Positions 32,766 through 41,486 of a stretch of DNA of 64,000 nt are shown in pieces; position 1 is the first letter of the stretch; each line of letters begins with the position of its first letter. The notes below the pieces were generated by a model that worked only from the letters and a program-made list of their open reading frames with translations, did no database searches and was not told where the DNA came from. This DNA comes from Streptococcus parapneumoniae (GTDB lineage Bacteria > Bacillota > Bacilli > Lactobacillales > Streptococcaceae): assembly GCF_037076355.1 (NCBI RefSeq), contig NZ_AP026968.1:1938501-2002500 (forward strand). Direction: 5' to 3'. The position numbers and the translations under genes were made by a program.

Positions 32766-33083
32766 TTACTCCGCTATTCGAATATTTTCATTGTTTAATT
32801 GCAAATCGTGTGAATTGGCAATCTCTTTCAAACGTTCTGCACGTAATAGTTCATTGACCTCTTGCTTGGCATCGTCCAATTCGGTCTTCTTTTCCTCTAT
32901 CTGCGCATTGATTTTTGTCAAATCATTCTGCACTTGCAAGAGCTTGGTCTGCATAAAAATAATACTAATGGCTACAATAAGAGTGGTTACAGCAATGGAA
33001 AAGTAAAAAGCTTTTTCCACACGCGAAAACCGTTTAAGTTGCATCTGTAGTATTTGACCTGTTTTTTCCATTTTTTCTGCCAT
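32766..33083 (-). CDS. ftsL: Cell-division protein FtsL
   Basis: Bitopic divisome protein that joins DivIB/FtsQ and DivIC/FtsB. The 105-residue protein has a basic N-terminus (MAEKMEKTGQILQMQLKRFS), one membrane segment (AFYFSIAVTTLIVAISIIFM) and an extracellular leucine-zipper-like coiled coil (LTKINAQIEEKKTELDDAKQEVNELLRA region). It lies between rsmH and pbpX with 3-11 bp gaps. Confidence 0.94.
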   Translation of the reverse strand: MAEKMEKTGQILQMQLKRFSRVEKAFYFSIAVTTLIVAISIIFMQTKLLQVQNDLTKINAQIEEKKTELDDAKQEVNELLRAERLKEIANSHDLQLNNENIRIAE

Positions 33084-33094
33084 CTTTTTCCCTC

Positions 33095-34045
33095 TTACTT
33101 GTGAATTTTTCTGACCACGCGCAACTTGGCTGAGTGCGAGCGGTTATTGGCTTCTAATTCTTCTGCACTTGGCAAGATTGGCTTACGGGATACCAATTCC
33201 ATCTTGGGCTTGAGATCATCTGGGATGAAAGGCAAGCCTTTTGGAACTTCAACTGTTGAAGCTTCCTTGAATAACTGCTTGGTCAAGCGGTCTTCCAAGG
33301 AATGAAAGGTAATCACTGAAATCCTACCATCCAGAGCCAACATATCCATAGCCTGCTGGATGGACTCATCTGCCGCTCCCAGTTCATCATTGACTTCAAT
33401 CCGAATAGCCTGGAAAATCTGCTTGGCAGGATGACCCTTCTTCTTGAGTTCCTTGGCAGGTTTAGCCGACTTAATAATCTCTGCTAACTCAGTCGTTGTC
33501 TCGATTGGCTTGACTTCACGCGCTTGTTCAATCTTGCGGGCAATCTGTTTAGAAAATTTATCCTCACCATACTTGAAGAAAATACGAACCAAGTCATGAT
33601 AGTCATAATGGTTCACCACTTCATAGGCTGTCAGGCTAGCATCCTGATTCATCCGCATGTCCAGTGGCGCATCCTTTTTATAAGAAAAACCACGCTCACG
33701 CTGGTCCAATTGAGGACTAGACACTCCCAAGTCATAACAAATCCCATCAATTTCCTGAACACCAGCTTCGCGCAAACGTGCCTGCAAATGACGGAAGTTA
33801 TCCTTAATAAAAGTCACCATTCCCTTTTCAATGTAGAGTGCCAAACGTTCCTGCGCATTGTCAATGGCATTCTGGTCCTGGTCAAAGGCATAGAGATGGC
33901 CCTTTTCACTTAATTTACTTAATAAATACTCGCTATGGCCTGCTCCACCCAAAGTCGCATCAACGTAGATACCGTCAGGCTTTACGTCGAGCATATCAAT
34001 CGTTTCGTGGAGTAAGACCGTTACATGATGAAATTCTTTTGTCAT
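33095..34045 (-). CDS. rsmH: 16S rRNA (cytosine-1402-N4)-methyltransferase
   Basis: SAM-dependent enzyme that methylates C1402 in the ribosomal P site (formerly mraW). The 316-residue protein opens [34 protein letters not shown] (read here as two adjoining stretches) with the SAM motif [10 protein letters not shown], followed by [18 protein letters not shown] and [16 protein letters not shown]. First gene of the cell-wall cluster; it is divergent from the XRE/DUF3278 cluster. Confidence 0.96.
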   Translation of the reverse strand: MTKEFHHVTVLLHETIDMLDVKPDGIYVDATLGGAGHSEYLLSKLSEKGHLYAFDQDQNAIDNAQERLALYIEKGMVTFIKDNFRHLQARLREAGVQEIDGICYDLGVSSPQLDQRERGFSYKKDAPLDMRMNQDASLTAYEVVNHYDYHDLVRIFFKYGEDKFSKQIARKIEQAREVKPIETTTELAEIIKSAKPAKELKKKGHPAKQIFQAIRIEVNDELGAADESIQQAMDMLALDGRISVITFHSLEDRLTKQLFKEASTVEVPKGLPFIPDDLKPKMELVSRKPILPSAEELEANNRSHSAKLRVVRKIHK

Positions 34046-34130
34046 ATCTTATCTATTTTACCACAAATCCGACCAGCTTGCACTAGTCAGACAAATCGGA
34101 CAAGGAGACTACTATTTCTTCAAAAAATAT

Positions 34131-34176
34131 GTCAAAAATACTTGACACTTCATATTTAAAAGACTATAATATAGTC
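34131..34176 (+). promoter_or_regulatory. Consensus promoter with two palindromic operators, XRE/DUF3278 cluster
   Basis: TTGACA (34142-34147), 17-bp spacer, TATAAT (34165-34170). The -35 box overlaps the palindrome GTCAA-n6-TTGAC (34131-34146) and the -10 box overlaps the perfect palindrome GACTATA-A-TATAGTC (34162-34176). Two dyads covering both promoter elements suggest repression by the XRE protein encoded 35 bp downstream. Confidence 0.8.
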
Positions 34177-34210
34177 AAATATATACGACATAAATCAGAA
34201 AGGAGACCAG

Positions 34211-34405
34211 ATGAATCGTGTGAAAGAATTTCGCAAGGAACTGGGCATTTCCCAGCTCGAACTCGCCAAGGATATCGGTGTCTCGAGACAGACCATCAAT
34301 ATGATTGAAAACGACAAGTACAATCCAACCCTGGAACTCTGTCTCAATCTCGCCCGCAGCCTCCAAACTGACCTCAACAGTCTCTTTTGGGAGGATAATT
34401 TTTAA
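34211..34405 (+). CDS. Small XRE-family transcriptional regulator
   Basis: A 64-residue single-domain helix-turn-helix protein: MNRVKEFRKELGISQLELAK then the recognition helix GVSRQTINMIENDKYNPTLE. Proteins of this compact type commonly pair with a membrane protein encoded next to them. It leads a run of five same-strand genes and sits directly after a promoter with two dyad operators, so autoregulation is likely. AAAGGAG precedes the ATG. An antisense reading frame over it is a shadow. Confidence 0.9.
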   Translation: MNRVKEFRKELGISQLELAKDIGVSRQTINMIENDKYNPTLELCLNLARSLQTDLNSLFWEDNF

Positions 34406-34420
34406 AAAAGGAGCAAACTT

Positions 34421-34963
34421 ATGAAAAAAGAAACCTTCACGGAAAAACTGATCAAACGCATCTACGGAATTTCTGGCCCTCTTGACGAACACAAACGACG
34501 CGAGGCTGATCGTATCGGCAATCAAGTTTTTATCATCCTCTTTTATCTGATGACATTTGGGAATCTCATCCCCGTCGTCCTCGCTTATAAATACCCGCAA
34601 ATTGTCGCTATCGGCTATCCTCTTGTGGTATTCGGCATTTCGATGATTTCTGCTCTCTATGTGCTCTCCCAAACCAAAAAAACAGGGATTACAGCTATTG
34701 ATCCAGATATGCTGAGTGAGAAAGAAAGTAAGCAACTACATTACCCTGGTCTGAAAGCTGGAATAGTCTATGGATTAATGAGTTTTTTTACAATCCCTCT
34801 TCTCCATATACTGCTAGGTGAGAGTCAGGACTATCTTCAGTCACTTCTTGCTTTTAAAAATATTTTTTCAAGCATCCTCCAGTCTGTCTTCTTTGGAGTG
34901 GTTATACAGATTCTCATCTCCCGTCGCATTGCAAAAACTAAGAAAAATCCGGATGAGGATTAG
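34421..34963 (+). CDS. DUF3278 membrane protein (full length)
   Basis: A 180-residue protein with the family start MKKETFTEKLIKRIYGISGP, then about four membrane segments in two pairs (FIILFYLMTFGNLIPVVLAY; IGYPLVVFGISMISALYVL; AGIVYGLMSFFTIPLLHILL; ILQSVFFGVVIQILIS). DUF3278 proteins are frequent in streptococci beside small XRE regulators; no function is established. The gene starts 15 bp after the regulator. Its C-terminal half is duplicated in the next gene. A role in envelope-stress or peptide sensing is only a guess. Confidence 0.85.
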   Translation: MKKETFTEKLIKRIYGISGPLDEHKRREADRIGNQVFIILFYLMTFGNLIPVVLAYKYPQIVAIGYPLVVFGISMISALYVLSQTKKTGITAIDPDMLSEKESKQLHYPGLKAGIVYGLMSFFTIPLLHILLGESQDYLQSLLAFKNIFSSILQSVFFGVVIQILISRRIAKTKKNPDED

Positions 34964-34973
34964 GAGGAAACTC

Positions 34974-35216
34974 ATGAAAAAAGAAAAGAAACAGTTACGT
35001 TATCCTGGTCTGAAAGCAGGTTCGATTTATGGAACAGTGATATTTTTTATAATTCCACTTATTGATACCCTAACAAGTGAAAATCCAAATTTTATCACTT
35101 CTCTTCTAAATACAAAACATATTTTTAAAACTATACTGGGAGCTTTCTTTTTCGGAGTGATGATGCATATTGTCGACTCACTTCGTATTGCAAGAGCTAA
35201 AAAAGACCAAGATTAG
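34974..35216 (+). CDS. Short DUF3278-like protein, duplicate of the C-terminal half of its neighbour
   Basis: An 80-residue protein with two membrane segments. KQLRYPGLKAGSIYG and IFKTILGAFFFGVMMHI align with KQLHYPGLKAGIVYG and IFSSILQSVFFGVVIQI of the preceding gene, so it is a diverged copy of the C-terminal half only. It keeps its own GGAGG 6 bp before the ATG, and divergence from the parent is spread throughout with the frame open, which suggests it is still expressed. Confidence 0.75.
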   Translation: MKKEKKQLRYPGLKAGSIYGTVIFFIIPLIDTLTSENPNFITSLLNTKHIFKTILGAFFFGVMMHIVDSLRIARAKKDQD

Positions 35217-35226
35217 GAGGTCCCCT

Positions 35227-35565
35227 ATGAAATCACTATTAACTTTACTGACCTATCATCTTTTGTTCAGTTCTCTGCTTATCTTCATCATCATTTCAGG
35301 GAACTTAATCAGAGAGATATTCCTCGTGCTAGTCTTTATTCCAGCCCTTAACAAAGGACTGACTTATCTAAAGATTGACTCCCAAAAAACACGCATACTC
35401 AACTTAGCACTATGCTTTATGATTCTATCTTTACCACAACTGATGCTCATCTCAAGCGATTGGAAATATTATTTACTGCTGACTATCGCTAGCCTTTCTT
35501 CTATCACTTATCTTTATTATCTCTATCAACTCGTTAAAGAAGTCAATCAAAAACCGCTCATTTAG
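35227..35565 (+). CDS. Small membrane protein of unknown function
   Basis: A 112-residue protein with three to four hydrophobic segments (LLTYHLLFSSLLIFIIISG; IFLVLVFIPALN; ILNLALCFMILSLPQLMLIS; YYLLLTIASLSSITYLYYLY). I do not recognise the family. It lies 10 bp after the short DUF3278-like gene, preceded by GGAGG, and 12 bp before the next DUF3278 gene, so it belongs to the same transcript. Confidence 0.65.
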   Translation: MKSLLTLLTYHLLFSSLLIFIIISGNLIREIFLVLVFIPALNKGLTYLKIDSQKTRILNLALCFMILSLPQLMLISSDWKYYLLLTIASLSSITYLYYLYQLVKEVNQKPLI

Positions 35566-35577
35566 GAGGTTACTAGT

Positions 35578-36153
35578 ATGAAAAAAGATGACTTAACCAC
35601 TCGCTTACTTCGAAATCTCTTTCACATTCAGGGTCCTTTTGATGAATGCAGACAAGAGATTATCTACAAAGCTTGTGCCCGTTCTATGGTTCAAATCGTT
35701 TATTCTTCCTTCTTCCTCTTCTTGTTTTATCTGTTATTTGGACGCTTCATAGAGGCCGTTCGCTATGCCATGCCCTACGTTTACTCTGGACTCATTTTTT
35801 TCATTACTTTAAAAACTCAAAGAGCCGTCAAAGAACTCCATCTGGAAAAAGATGACAAGTCAGAAATCATCCTCAAGACCTACAGCAAAGCCCAAATCAA
35901 ATTTCGAAGCTGGGTTGTGTTTATCGGTCTTCAGATTGGCCTCTTTACCCTACTCATCTTTCATAAAGTCTTCGTTCAGCAGATGTCCCTTTCAGATTTT
36001 GTGAAATTGCTCATGCAATTCGATAAAAGTGTTCCTTTCCTGATGTATGGCCTGATTATCGGTAGCATTTTTGGAACCCTGACCTACGGCTTTCTATCCC
36101 TACAGGAGGAGAAAACTCCTAAAAATACCAAACAGAAGGAGAAAAGCAAGTAA
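35578..36153 (+). CDS. DUF3278 membrane protein (second full-length paralogue)
   Basis: A 191-residue protein starting MKKDDLTTRLLRNLFHIQGP, the same N-terminal pattern as the 34421 gene (KKETFTEKLIKRIYGISGP), then four membrane segments with FRSWVVFIGLQIGLFTLLIF and FLMYGLIIGSIFGTLTYGFL. The tail is Lys-rich. GGAGG precedes the ATG. Its stop codon overlaps the gpo start (TAATG), so glutathione peroxidase is translationally coupled to this cluster. Confidence 0.82.
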   Translation: MKKDDLTTRLLRNLFHIQGPFDECRQEIIYKACARSMVQIVYSSFFLFLFYLLFGRFIEAVRYAMPYVYSGLIFFITLKTQRAVKELHLEKDDKSEIILKTYSKAQIKFRSWVVFIGLQIGLFTLLIFHKVFVQQMSLSDFVKLLMQFDKSVPFLMYGLIIGSIFGTLTYGFLSLQEEKTPKNTKQKEKSK

Positions 36154-36629
36154 TGACTTCACTATACGATTTTTCAGTCTTGAACCAAGACAATCAAGAA
36201 ATCTCACTAGATGCCTATCGTGGTAAGGTACTCTTGATTGTCAACACTGCTACTGGATGTGGTTTAACTCCCCAGTACCAAGGACTCCAAGAACTCTATG
36301 AACGCTATCAAGTTCAGGGATTTGAAATCTTAGATTTTCCTTGCAATCAGTTTATGGGACAAGCACCAGGTAGCGCAGAGGAAATCAACACCTTCTGTAG
36401 CCTACACTATCAAACCACTTTCCCACGTTTTGCCAAGATCAAGGTCAACGGTAAGGAGGCAGATCCCCTCTATGTTTGGTTGAAAGACCAGAAATCTGGA
36501 CCACTAGGAAAACGAATCGAATGGAATTTCGCTAAGTTCCTCATCGGTCGTGATGGGCAGGTCTTTGAACGCTTCTCTTCAAAAACAGACCCAAAACAAA
36601 TTGAAGAGGCGATACAAAATCTACTATAA
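36153..36629 (+). CDS. gpo: Glutathione peroxidase family thiol peroxidase
   Basis: Reduces hydroperoxides; streptococci lack selenocysteine here and use cysteine. The 158-residue protein has a thioredoxin fold with the peroxidatic NTATGCGLTPQY motif (Cys near 36), the FPCNQFMGQAPG loop (Gln and a possible resolving Cys) and WNFAKFLIGRDG (Trp and Asn of the catalytic tetrad). It overlaps the preceding DUF3278 gene by one base and is followed by a terminator. Confidence 0.93.
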   Translation: MTSLYDFSVLNQDNQEISLDAYRGKVLLIVNTATGCGLTPQYQGLQELYERYQVQGFEILDFPCNQFMGQAPGSAEEINTFCSLHYQTTFPRFAKIKVNGKEADPLYVWLKDQKSGPLGKRIEWNFAKFLIGRDGQVFERFSSKTDPKQIEEAIQNLL

Positions 36630-36635
36630 TTTTAC

Positions 36636-36686
36636 AATCTCATTATAATTAGGTTTCCTTTAGCCTATTGAATAGTGAGATTTTTT
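36636..36686 (+). terminator. Terminator after gpo
   Basis: AATCTCA (36636-36642) pairs with TGAGATT (36676-36682), with an inner AGG/CCT pairing, followed by TTTTTG. Confidence 0.55.
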
Positions 36687-36705
36687 GATTGGCTTTGACT
36701 TAAAT

Positions 36706-36740
36706 AGAAAAACACTCCATGATATGAAACATGAAGTGTT
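36706..36740 (-). terminator. Terminator after the GH31 gene
   Basis: Minus strand AACACTTCATG ... CATGGAGTGTT (10 of 11 pairs, arms 36711-36721 and 36730-36740) followed by TTTTC. Near-identical hairpins occur at 52811-52840 and, as a half copy, at 49066-49080. Confidence 0.7.
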
Positions 36741-36851
36741 GTAAAGTCTATGTTGTAGGTGCTTATTTCACATTTTCAATGTGACCAATGATAACAAATA
36801 CCATACCGAAGCTTCATATACACTAAACAAATGACTTTCTAATTATCTCAA

Positions 36852-39065
36852 TTAGTTTTGGCTAGTAAATATCATTTCCAACAAACGCCCTCTCAATTCC
36901 TTATCCTGATGATGCAAGATATTCATTAACTCATGAGAATTTTTCGCATTGATGAATTGATTTAACAATCTATCTTTTAATTCATATGGCAGAGAAGCCG
37001 TTTTTAGTAGTCTAAAAACTTCATCATTTAGGGATGTCCTTTTATGATCTTTCCATTCAAATCTAGCTGTATCATTCTTATTTGGCAATTCAATTATAGG
37101 CACATTCGTTCCTTTAAAATGAATTCTATGCCTTCTATTACTTGGAACGATACTAGTATCTCCTTGTAATGTTAACTCTACCATCCCCATTTCCCAGTCG
37201 ATTGATAATCTTGTTTTATATCTTTGACCATTTTGATCTTCAATCATTTCAAAAGAATGTTGTTTGCCTGGGAATACATACCAATCTACAACTTCAGGTA
37301 ACTCAACACCCATATCTATCTCAGAACCAACCAAGGGAATGATTGCACCACTTTTTGCAAACACAGGTATAGTCGAAATATCTCTATAAACACTTAACTT
37401 CACACCACCTGTGTACTTTTTCTCTGAAAAGAAGTCATACCATTCACCTTCAGGGAACCATACATCTACTTTTGCAGATTGGAATGCCAAATCCATCTTT
37501 TCTACAATGGGAGCCACCATCAGTTCTGTTCCAAAAAAGTATTGATTTGGGACATTATAGCTCTCATCATTCTCTGGGTAGAAATAATACATTGGGCTGA
37601 TTAATGGGGCACCTTCTTCATGTGTCTTTACATTCATGGTATATAGATATGGAATCATCTGATGTCTCAAACGAAGGTATTTCTTCATAATCTTAGATGT
37701 TGTTTCTGAAAAAAACCAAGGTTCTTTACTATTGAAGGGACTTCTAGAACTATGTAAGCGAGTAATCGGACTAAAAACGCCAAACTGTAGCCATCTAGTT
37801 TGTAGCTCCTCGTCATAATCCCCTAGCATGTGTCCACCGATATCATGACTCCACCAACTATAACCGATATTAGATGCTGTTGCTGTAAAATAAGGTTGAA
37901 ATCTTAAGGAATTCCAACTAATAATAGTGTCCCCTGAAAAACCAACAGGGTAGCGGTGACTACCAGGACCTGCATACCTTGATAAAATCAAGCCACCTTC
38001 TGCATTTTTACAACTATCCTGATAATGATAATGGTTTAAAAGCCATAGTGGATCCAACATGCCTTGTGTCCCTTGTTGCCAGTCAATCCACCAAAAATCT
38101 ACTCCCTGCTTTTCTAGTTCATAATGAACATCTTTAAAGTAGGATTCCCTAAAAGAGGGATTAAAAAAATCAAAAATAGCAGGTTCCTCTAATTCTACAT
38201 TTAACCCCAATCGTTTGGCAACCCGAGGATAAGCTTCTTCATAAGCCCGTATACCATCAGCAGGATGGACATTTAAGGAGAGTTTTAACTTTCTATCATG
38301 AAGTTGTTGCAATAACTGTTCTGGATTAGGTATTAAGTTTTTATTCCAACTATATCCTGTCCACCCACTTCCAAAACGGGCTGGAATTTCAGTTATATGC
38401 CAATCCATATCTAACACACCGATAGATAATGGAATTTTCTCTGTTTCAAATCTGTCTATTAAATCCAAGTATTCATCTGACGTATAAGGCCAATATCTAC
38501 TCCACCAATTGCCTAAAGCATATCTTGGCAACAAGGGTGTTGAACCAGTCAAATGGTAAAAGTCTCTGATTACTCCTCTATAATCATGCCCATAGGCAAA
38601 GAAATAGAGGTCAATTTGATTTTCTCTCTCAATATAACCAGACTGTTCATCCCAAATAAATCCTTGAGAATCATCCAATAAGGCTATACCATTTCGGCTA
38701 ATAATTCCATCTTCTAACGAGATTGCTCCATCTGCCTCATCCAGAGTCCGAGCTGTTCCTTTTAACGTTTCAATAGATTCACCAAAATACCAGCGACTAC
38801 CATATACGGCAAAATTTCCTTTTAATTCTATAAATAAATTTTCGGCGTTAAATTCTCCTTTATTAAAGTGCAGATGAAAATAGTCCGTCATAATATCTAG
38901 TACATTTGATGTCTCGATATAATCTAACGAAACTTGGCCAAAATCTCTATTATAGATAAGTTGTGTCGTTCTATCCTCAAAACTTCCAGTTTGAGAGTAT
39001 TCTAGCCTTACTAACTTGTCTGTTAATACAGAGATTCGATAAAATTCTCCCTTAAAAATTTTCAA
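36852..39065 (-). CDS. GH31 family alpha-glycosidase
   Basis: A 737-residue cytosolic (no signal peptide) retaining alpha-glycosidase. An N-terminal beta-sandwich precedes the barrel, which begins near RYALGNWWSRYWPYTSDEYL (181-200). The predicted nucleophile is Asp328 in FWWIDWQQG; the predicted acid/base is Asp379 in RYPVGFSGDT, after RYAGPGSHR. The WIDWQQG signature differs from the DMNE pattern of classical alpha-glucosidases, so another alpha-linked sugar is possible; the substrate is not determinable from sequence. It ends a cluster with an Lpl-type importer and a YesMN system, so it probably cleaves the imported oligosaccharide. It overlaps the DUF624 gene by 4 bp. Confidence 0.88.
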   Translation of the reverse strand: MKIFKGEFYRISVLTDKLVRLEYSQTGSFEDRTTQLIYNRDFGQVSLDYIETSNVLDIMTDYFHLHFNKGEFNAENLFIELKGNFAVYGSRWYFGESIETLKGTARTLDEADGAISLEDGIISRNGIALLDDSQGFIWDEQSGYIERENQIDLYFFAYGHDYRGVIRDFYHLTGSTPLLPRYALGNWWSRYWPYTSDEYLDLIDRFETEKIPLSIGVLDMDWHITEIPARFGSGWTGYSWNKNLIPNPEQLLQQLHDRKLKLSLNVHPADGIRAYEEAYPRVAKRLGLNVELEEPAIFDFFNPSFRESYFKDVHYELEKQGVDFWWIDWQQGTQGMLDPLWLLNHYHYQDSCKNAEGGLILSRYAGPGSHRYPVGFSGDTIISWNSLRFQPYFTATASNIGYSWWSHDIGGHMLGDYDEELQTRWLQFGVFSPITRLHSSRSPFNSKEPWFFSETTSKIMKKYLRLRHQMIPYLYTMNVKTHEEGAPLISPMYYFYPENDESYNVPNQYFFGTELMVAPIVEKMDLAFQSAKVDVWFPEGEWYDFFSEKKYTGGVKLSVYRDISTIPVFAKSGAIIPLVGSEIDMGVELPEVVDWYVFPGKQHSFEMIEDQNGQRYKTRLSIDWEMGMVELTLQGDTSIVPSNRRHRIHFKGTNVPIIELPNKNDTARFEWKDHKRTSLNDEVFRLLKTASLPYELKDRLLNQFINAKNSHELMNILHHQDKELRGRLLEMIFTSQN

Positions 39066-39706
39066 TTTGTTGTCCTCCTTTTAGTAAATTTCTTTACCTT
39101 ATCAAACATTTTATTTGTTATCGTTACATTCATCAATCCGCAAAAAGCAAATCCCCCAAATGTAAATACGTAAATAGCTGTTAAAACTCGTTCTGGACTA
39201 CTAAAACTCATATACAGTACAGAAATATTAAATAAAACCAACATGATAGCTTGTATTGGATTTAAAAGACAAATTAATACGCTATTTACAATACTATTTT
39301 TTAGATTATCTTTAAATAGACCAATATAGGAAAAAATAACACTCATCAAAAGTATTATAACAAATAAAAAGGGCAACACTAACAATAAACTATACTCTGA
39401 AAATAAACTTGAATAGCCCCAAAGACAATAGTTCACATATAAAAGTAATTCTATTAGGAGGATAAACAACCAAATAAAAGTTGACTGTTTAAAATTTCGT
39501 CTAAAGATCCGAAAATAATGATAAGCAATATCGGTATCTTTACCTTTTAAAATACGATACCACATTGTCGTAAGAGAAGTTAATGATGCCCCAATTGTAA
39601 CTATTGGAATACAACTAACAATAAATAGAGTATTTAAAATAATTAAATCTGTCAAAAAAGTTAAAATTCTAACCACTTTTCCATCTAATGAAAATAATTT
39701 TTGCAT
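39062..39706 (-). CDS. DUF624 (YesL-like) membrane protein
   Basis: A 214-residue protein with about five membrane segments (ILTFLTDLIILNTLFIVSCI; STFIWLFILLIELLLYVNYC; LVLPFLFVIILLMSVIF and others). YesL-type proteins are regularly encoded with Lpl/Yte importers and YesMN regulators in Firmicutes; their role is unknown, possibly helping the transporter. Start at 39706 follows GGAGAT at good distance; the upstream in-frame ATG at 39721 would place that ribosome site within the gene. Confidence 0.82.
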   Translation of the reverse strand: MQKLFSLDGKVVRILTFLTDLIILNTLFIVSCIPIVTIGASLTSLTTMWYRILKGKDTDIAYHYFRIFRRNFKQSTFIWLFILLIELLLYVNYCLWGYSSLFSEYSLLLVLPFLFVIILLMSVIFSYIGLFKDNLKNSIVNSVLICLLNPIQAIMLVLFNISVLYMSFSSPERVLTAIYVFTFGGFAFCGLMNVTITNKMFDKVKKFTKRRTTN

Positions 39707-39825
39707 AATAGATATCTCCATAAAATCGATTGCCCTAACTCTATATTTTATAATGTCAGTTGTACAAAAATATTACCTAAATTATTTAAAAAACATTTCC
39801 AAATTTCTTTAAAAATTAGAATAAA

Positions 39826-39862
39826 GGAAGCGAGATAATCTGATGTTATCAGTCTCGCTTCC
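39826..39862 (-). terminator. Strong hairpin between the solute-binding gene and the DUF624 gene
   Basis: Perfect 10-bp stem GGAAGCGAGA/TCTCGCTTCC with an inner TGAT/ATCA stem, then TTTATTC on the minus strand. Within the sugar locus, it likely lets the importer genes be expressed more than the downstream DUF624-GH31 pair. Confidence 0.8.
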
Positions 39863-39911
39863 TATAATTAGCTAGTCCCTTGTTCATACAACCAAGAGTT
39901 CATATAAAATA

Positions 39912-41477
39912 TTACTCTTTTACTTCTTTTTGGTAACGATTATATGCTTCCTGTTGAATCTTCATAAATTCGTCCAATCCCATATTCTTAAGAGTTTCTT
40001 TGTATGAGTCCCATTCTTTTTCTATGCCGCCTTCAACTACCCATTTAGATGCTTGTTGTTTGACATAAGATTCAATACTCACATAGATTGATGATAATTT
40101 GTTAAGCTCTTCTTGTGAATAAATCACATTAGGGTAAGCTGGCAACGCAAATTGTTTCAAATCTTGGTCCATCTTCAATTTCAATCCATCACCTTGTGTT
40201 TGATCGATTTCTACGCGACTATTGATATCATCGCTTACGTATTTAGGACCAAAATCTCGAAGTGAATGAATCCATGCCCATTCATCAGCTGATTTACCAT
40301 CTTTAGGAGGTAACACTTTAAACTTATCACCATTCTTTTCAGTAGCTATTCCAAATGATCCATAGAAATTCTGAATACTTGCTTCATCTGTATATAATTT
40401 ATCCAACCATTTCAATAATTTAGCAGGGTTTTTGCTCTTATTTGTAATCAAAATTTCATTTCGACCATAGTTGTAATGATCTGGATCAGAAAAGACATAT
40501 TGTTTACCATCCATACCTTTTAAAGCAGGTAGAGCAATATATTCACTTGAATGTAAGCCAAACGTTGCATCTGCTGTCCAACCACTAGAAACACCTACTC
40601 TAGATACTCCCTTATCCATACGTTTTGCTACACTCATAGAGGTATCTTCTGTAAAGATTTCCGGATCAATCAAACCTTTTTTATAAGCTTCATGCATTGC
40701 TGCAATCCCTTGTTTATAACTTTCTTCTGTACGAAGGTAGACTGGTTTTCCATCTTTTACAGACATTTCATATGTATTATCTGCACCTAAACGATTATTG
40801 AACGGAAGAATATATGAGAATGTTGGATCAAAGTTTCCTGCTCCGAATGGAATTTCATCAGAAGCATCTCCATTTCCGTTCGCATCTTTATCCTTAAATT
40901 CTTGTAGTACTTTTACTAAATCATCATAAGTTTCTGGAACCTTTAATCCTAAATTATCCAGCCACTTTTTATTAATAAATAGCTGATTAGCTACTGTAGG
41001 ACGCATCGGTAATTTTTTAGGTAGACTGTAGATATGACCATCTGGTGAAGTAATCATAGCTTTAATCTTAGGTTCTTTCTCCATAGCCTTAGTTAAATTT
41101 GGCATGTTTTCTTTGATTAAATCTTCCAATGGAATAAATAAAGATTGGTTCTGAGCAATTTCTGAATCTGTAAAAGCATTTGAACCTAAAAATGCATCTG
41201 GTAAATCTCCACTAGCAACCAACACAGATTTCTTATCTGCCCAATCTGCGGCTACAAGTGTATCCCATTTAACATCAATACCTGCTTCCTTGGCCGAATC
41301 TGTTAGAAAACCTTTATGATAATCTTCCCCCCAGTCAGACCAACGAACAGTTGTGATTTTATAAGAATCTTCTCCAGACTTATCGTCCTTATTCGCATTA
41401 TTGGAATTTGCACAGGCTGTTAAGCCAGCAAGTGTAACTGTTCCTAAGAACAAATATGTAAATGATTTATGTTTCAT
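39912..41477 (-). CDS. Extracellular sugar-binding lipoprotein (LplA type)
   Basis: A 521-residue family 1 solute-binding lipoprotein: signal MKHKSFTYLFLGTVTLAGLT-ACANS with lipobox, Asn/Lys/Asp-rich linker, then the binding domain (VRWSDWGEDYHKGF; SPDGHIYSLPKKL; DANGNGDASDEIPFG, a calcium-loop-like stretch). At about 520 residues it is of the long LplA/YtcQ type, which binds complex oligosaccharides. It is cotranscribed after two permease genes with a 9-bp gap. No ATPase gene is nearby; such importers commonly borrow the shared MsmK ATPase in streptococci. Confidence 0.9.
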   Translation of the reverse strand: MKHKSFTYLFLGTVTLAGLTACANSNNANKDDKSGEDSYKITTVRWSDWGEDYHKGFLTDSAKEAGIDVKWDTLVAADWADKKSVLVASGDLPDAFLGSNAFTDSEIAQNQSLFIPLEDLIKENMPNLTKAMEKEPKIKAMITSPDGHIYSLPKKLPMRPTVANQLFINKKWLDNLGLKVPETYDDLVKVLQEFKDKDANGNGDASDEIPFGAGNFDPTFSYILPFNNRLGADNTYEMSVKDGKPVYLRTEESYKQGIAAMHEAYKKGLIDPEIFTEDTSMSVAKRMDKGVSRVGVSSGWTADATFGLHSSEYIALPALKGMDGKQYVFSDPDHYNYGRNEILITNKSKNPAKLLKWLDKLYTDEASIQNFYGSFGIATEKNGDKFKVLPPKDGKSADEWAWIHSLRDFGPKYVSDDINSRVEIDQTQGDGLKLKMDQDLKQFALPAYPNVIYSQEELNKLSSIYVSIESYVKQQASKWVVEGGIEKEWDSYKETLKNMGLDEFMKIQQEAYNRYQKEVKE

Positions 41478-41486
41478 GTTTTTCTC

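Noticed and set aside
34175..34735. 186-codon minus-strand frame opposite the XRE and DUF3278 genes
   Set aside because: It is antisense to two well-supported genes with good ribosome sites and a consensus promoter; the translated sequence shows no domain.
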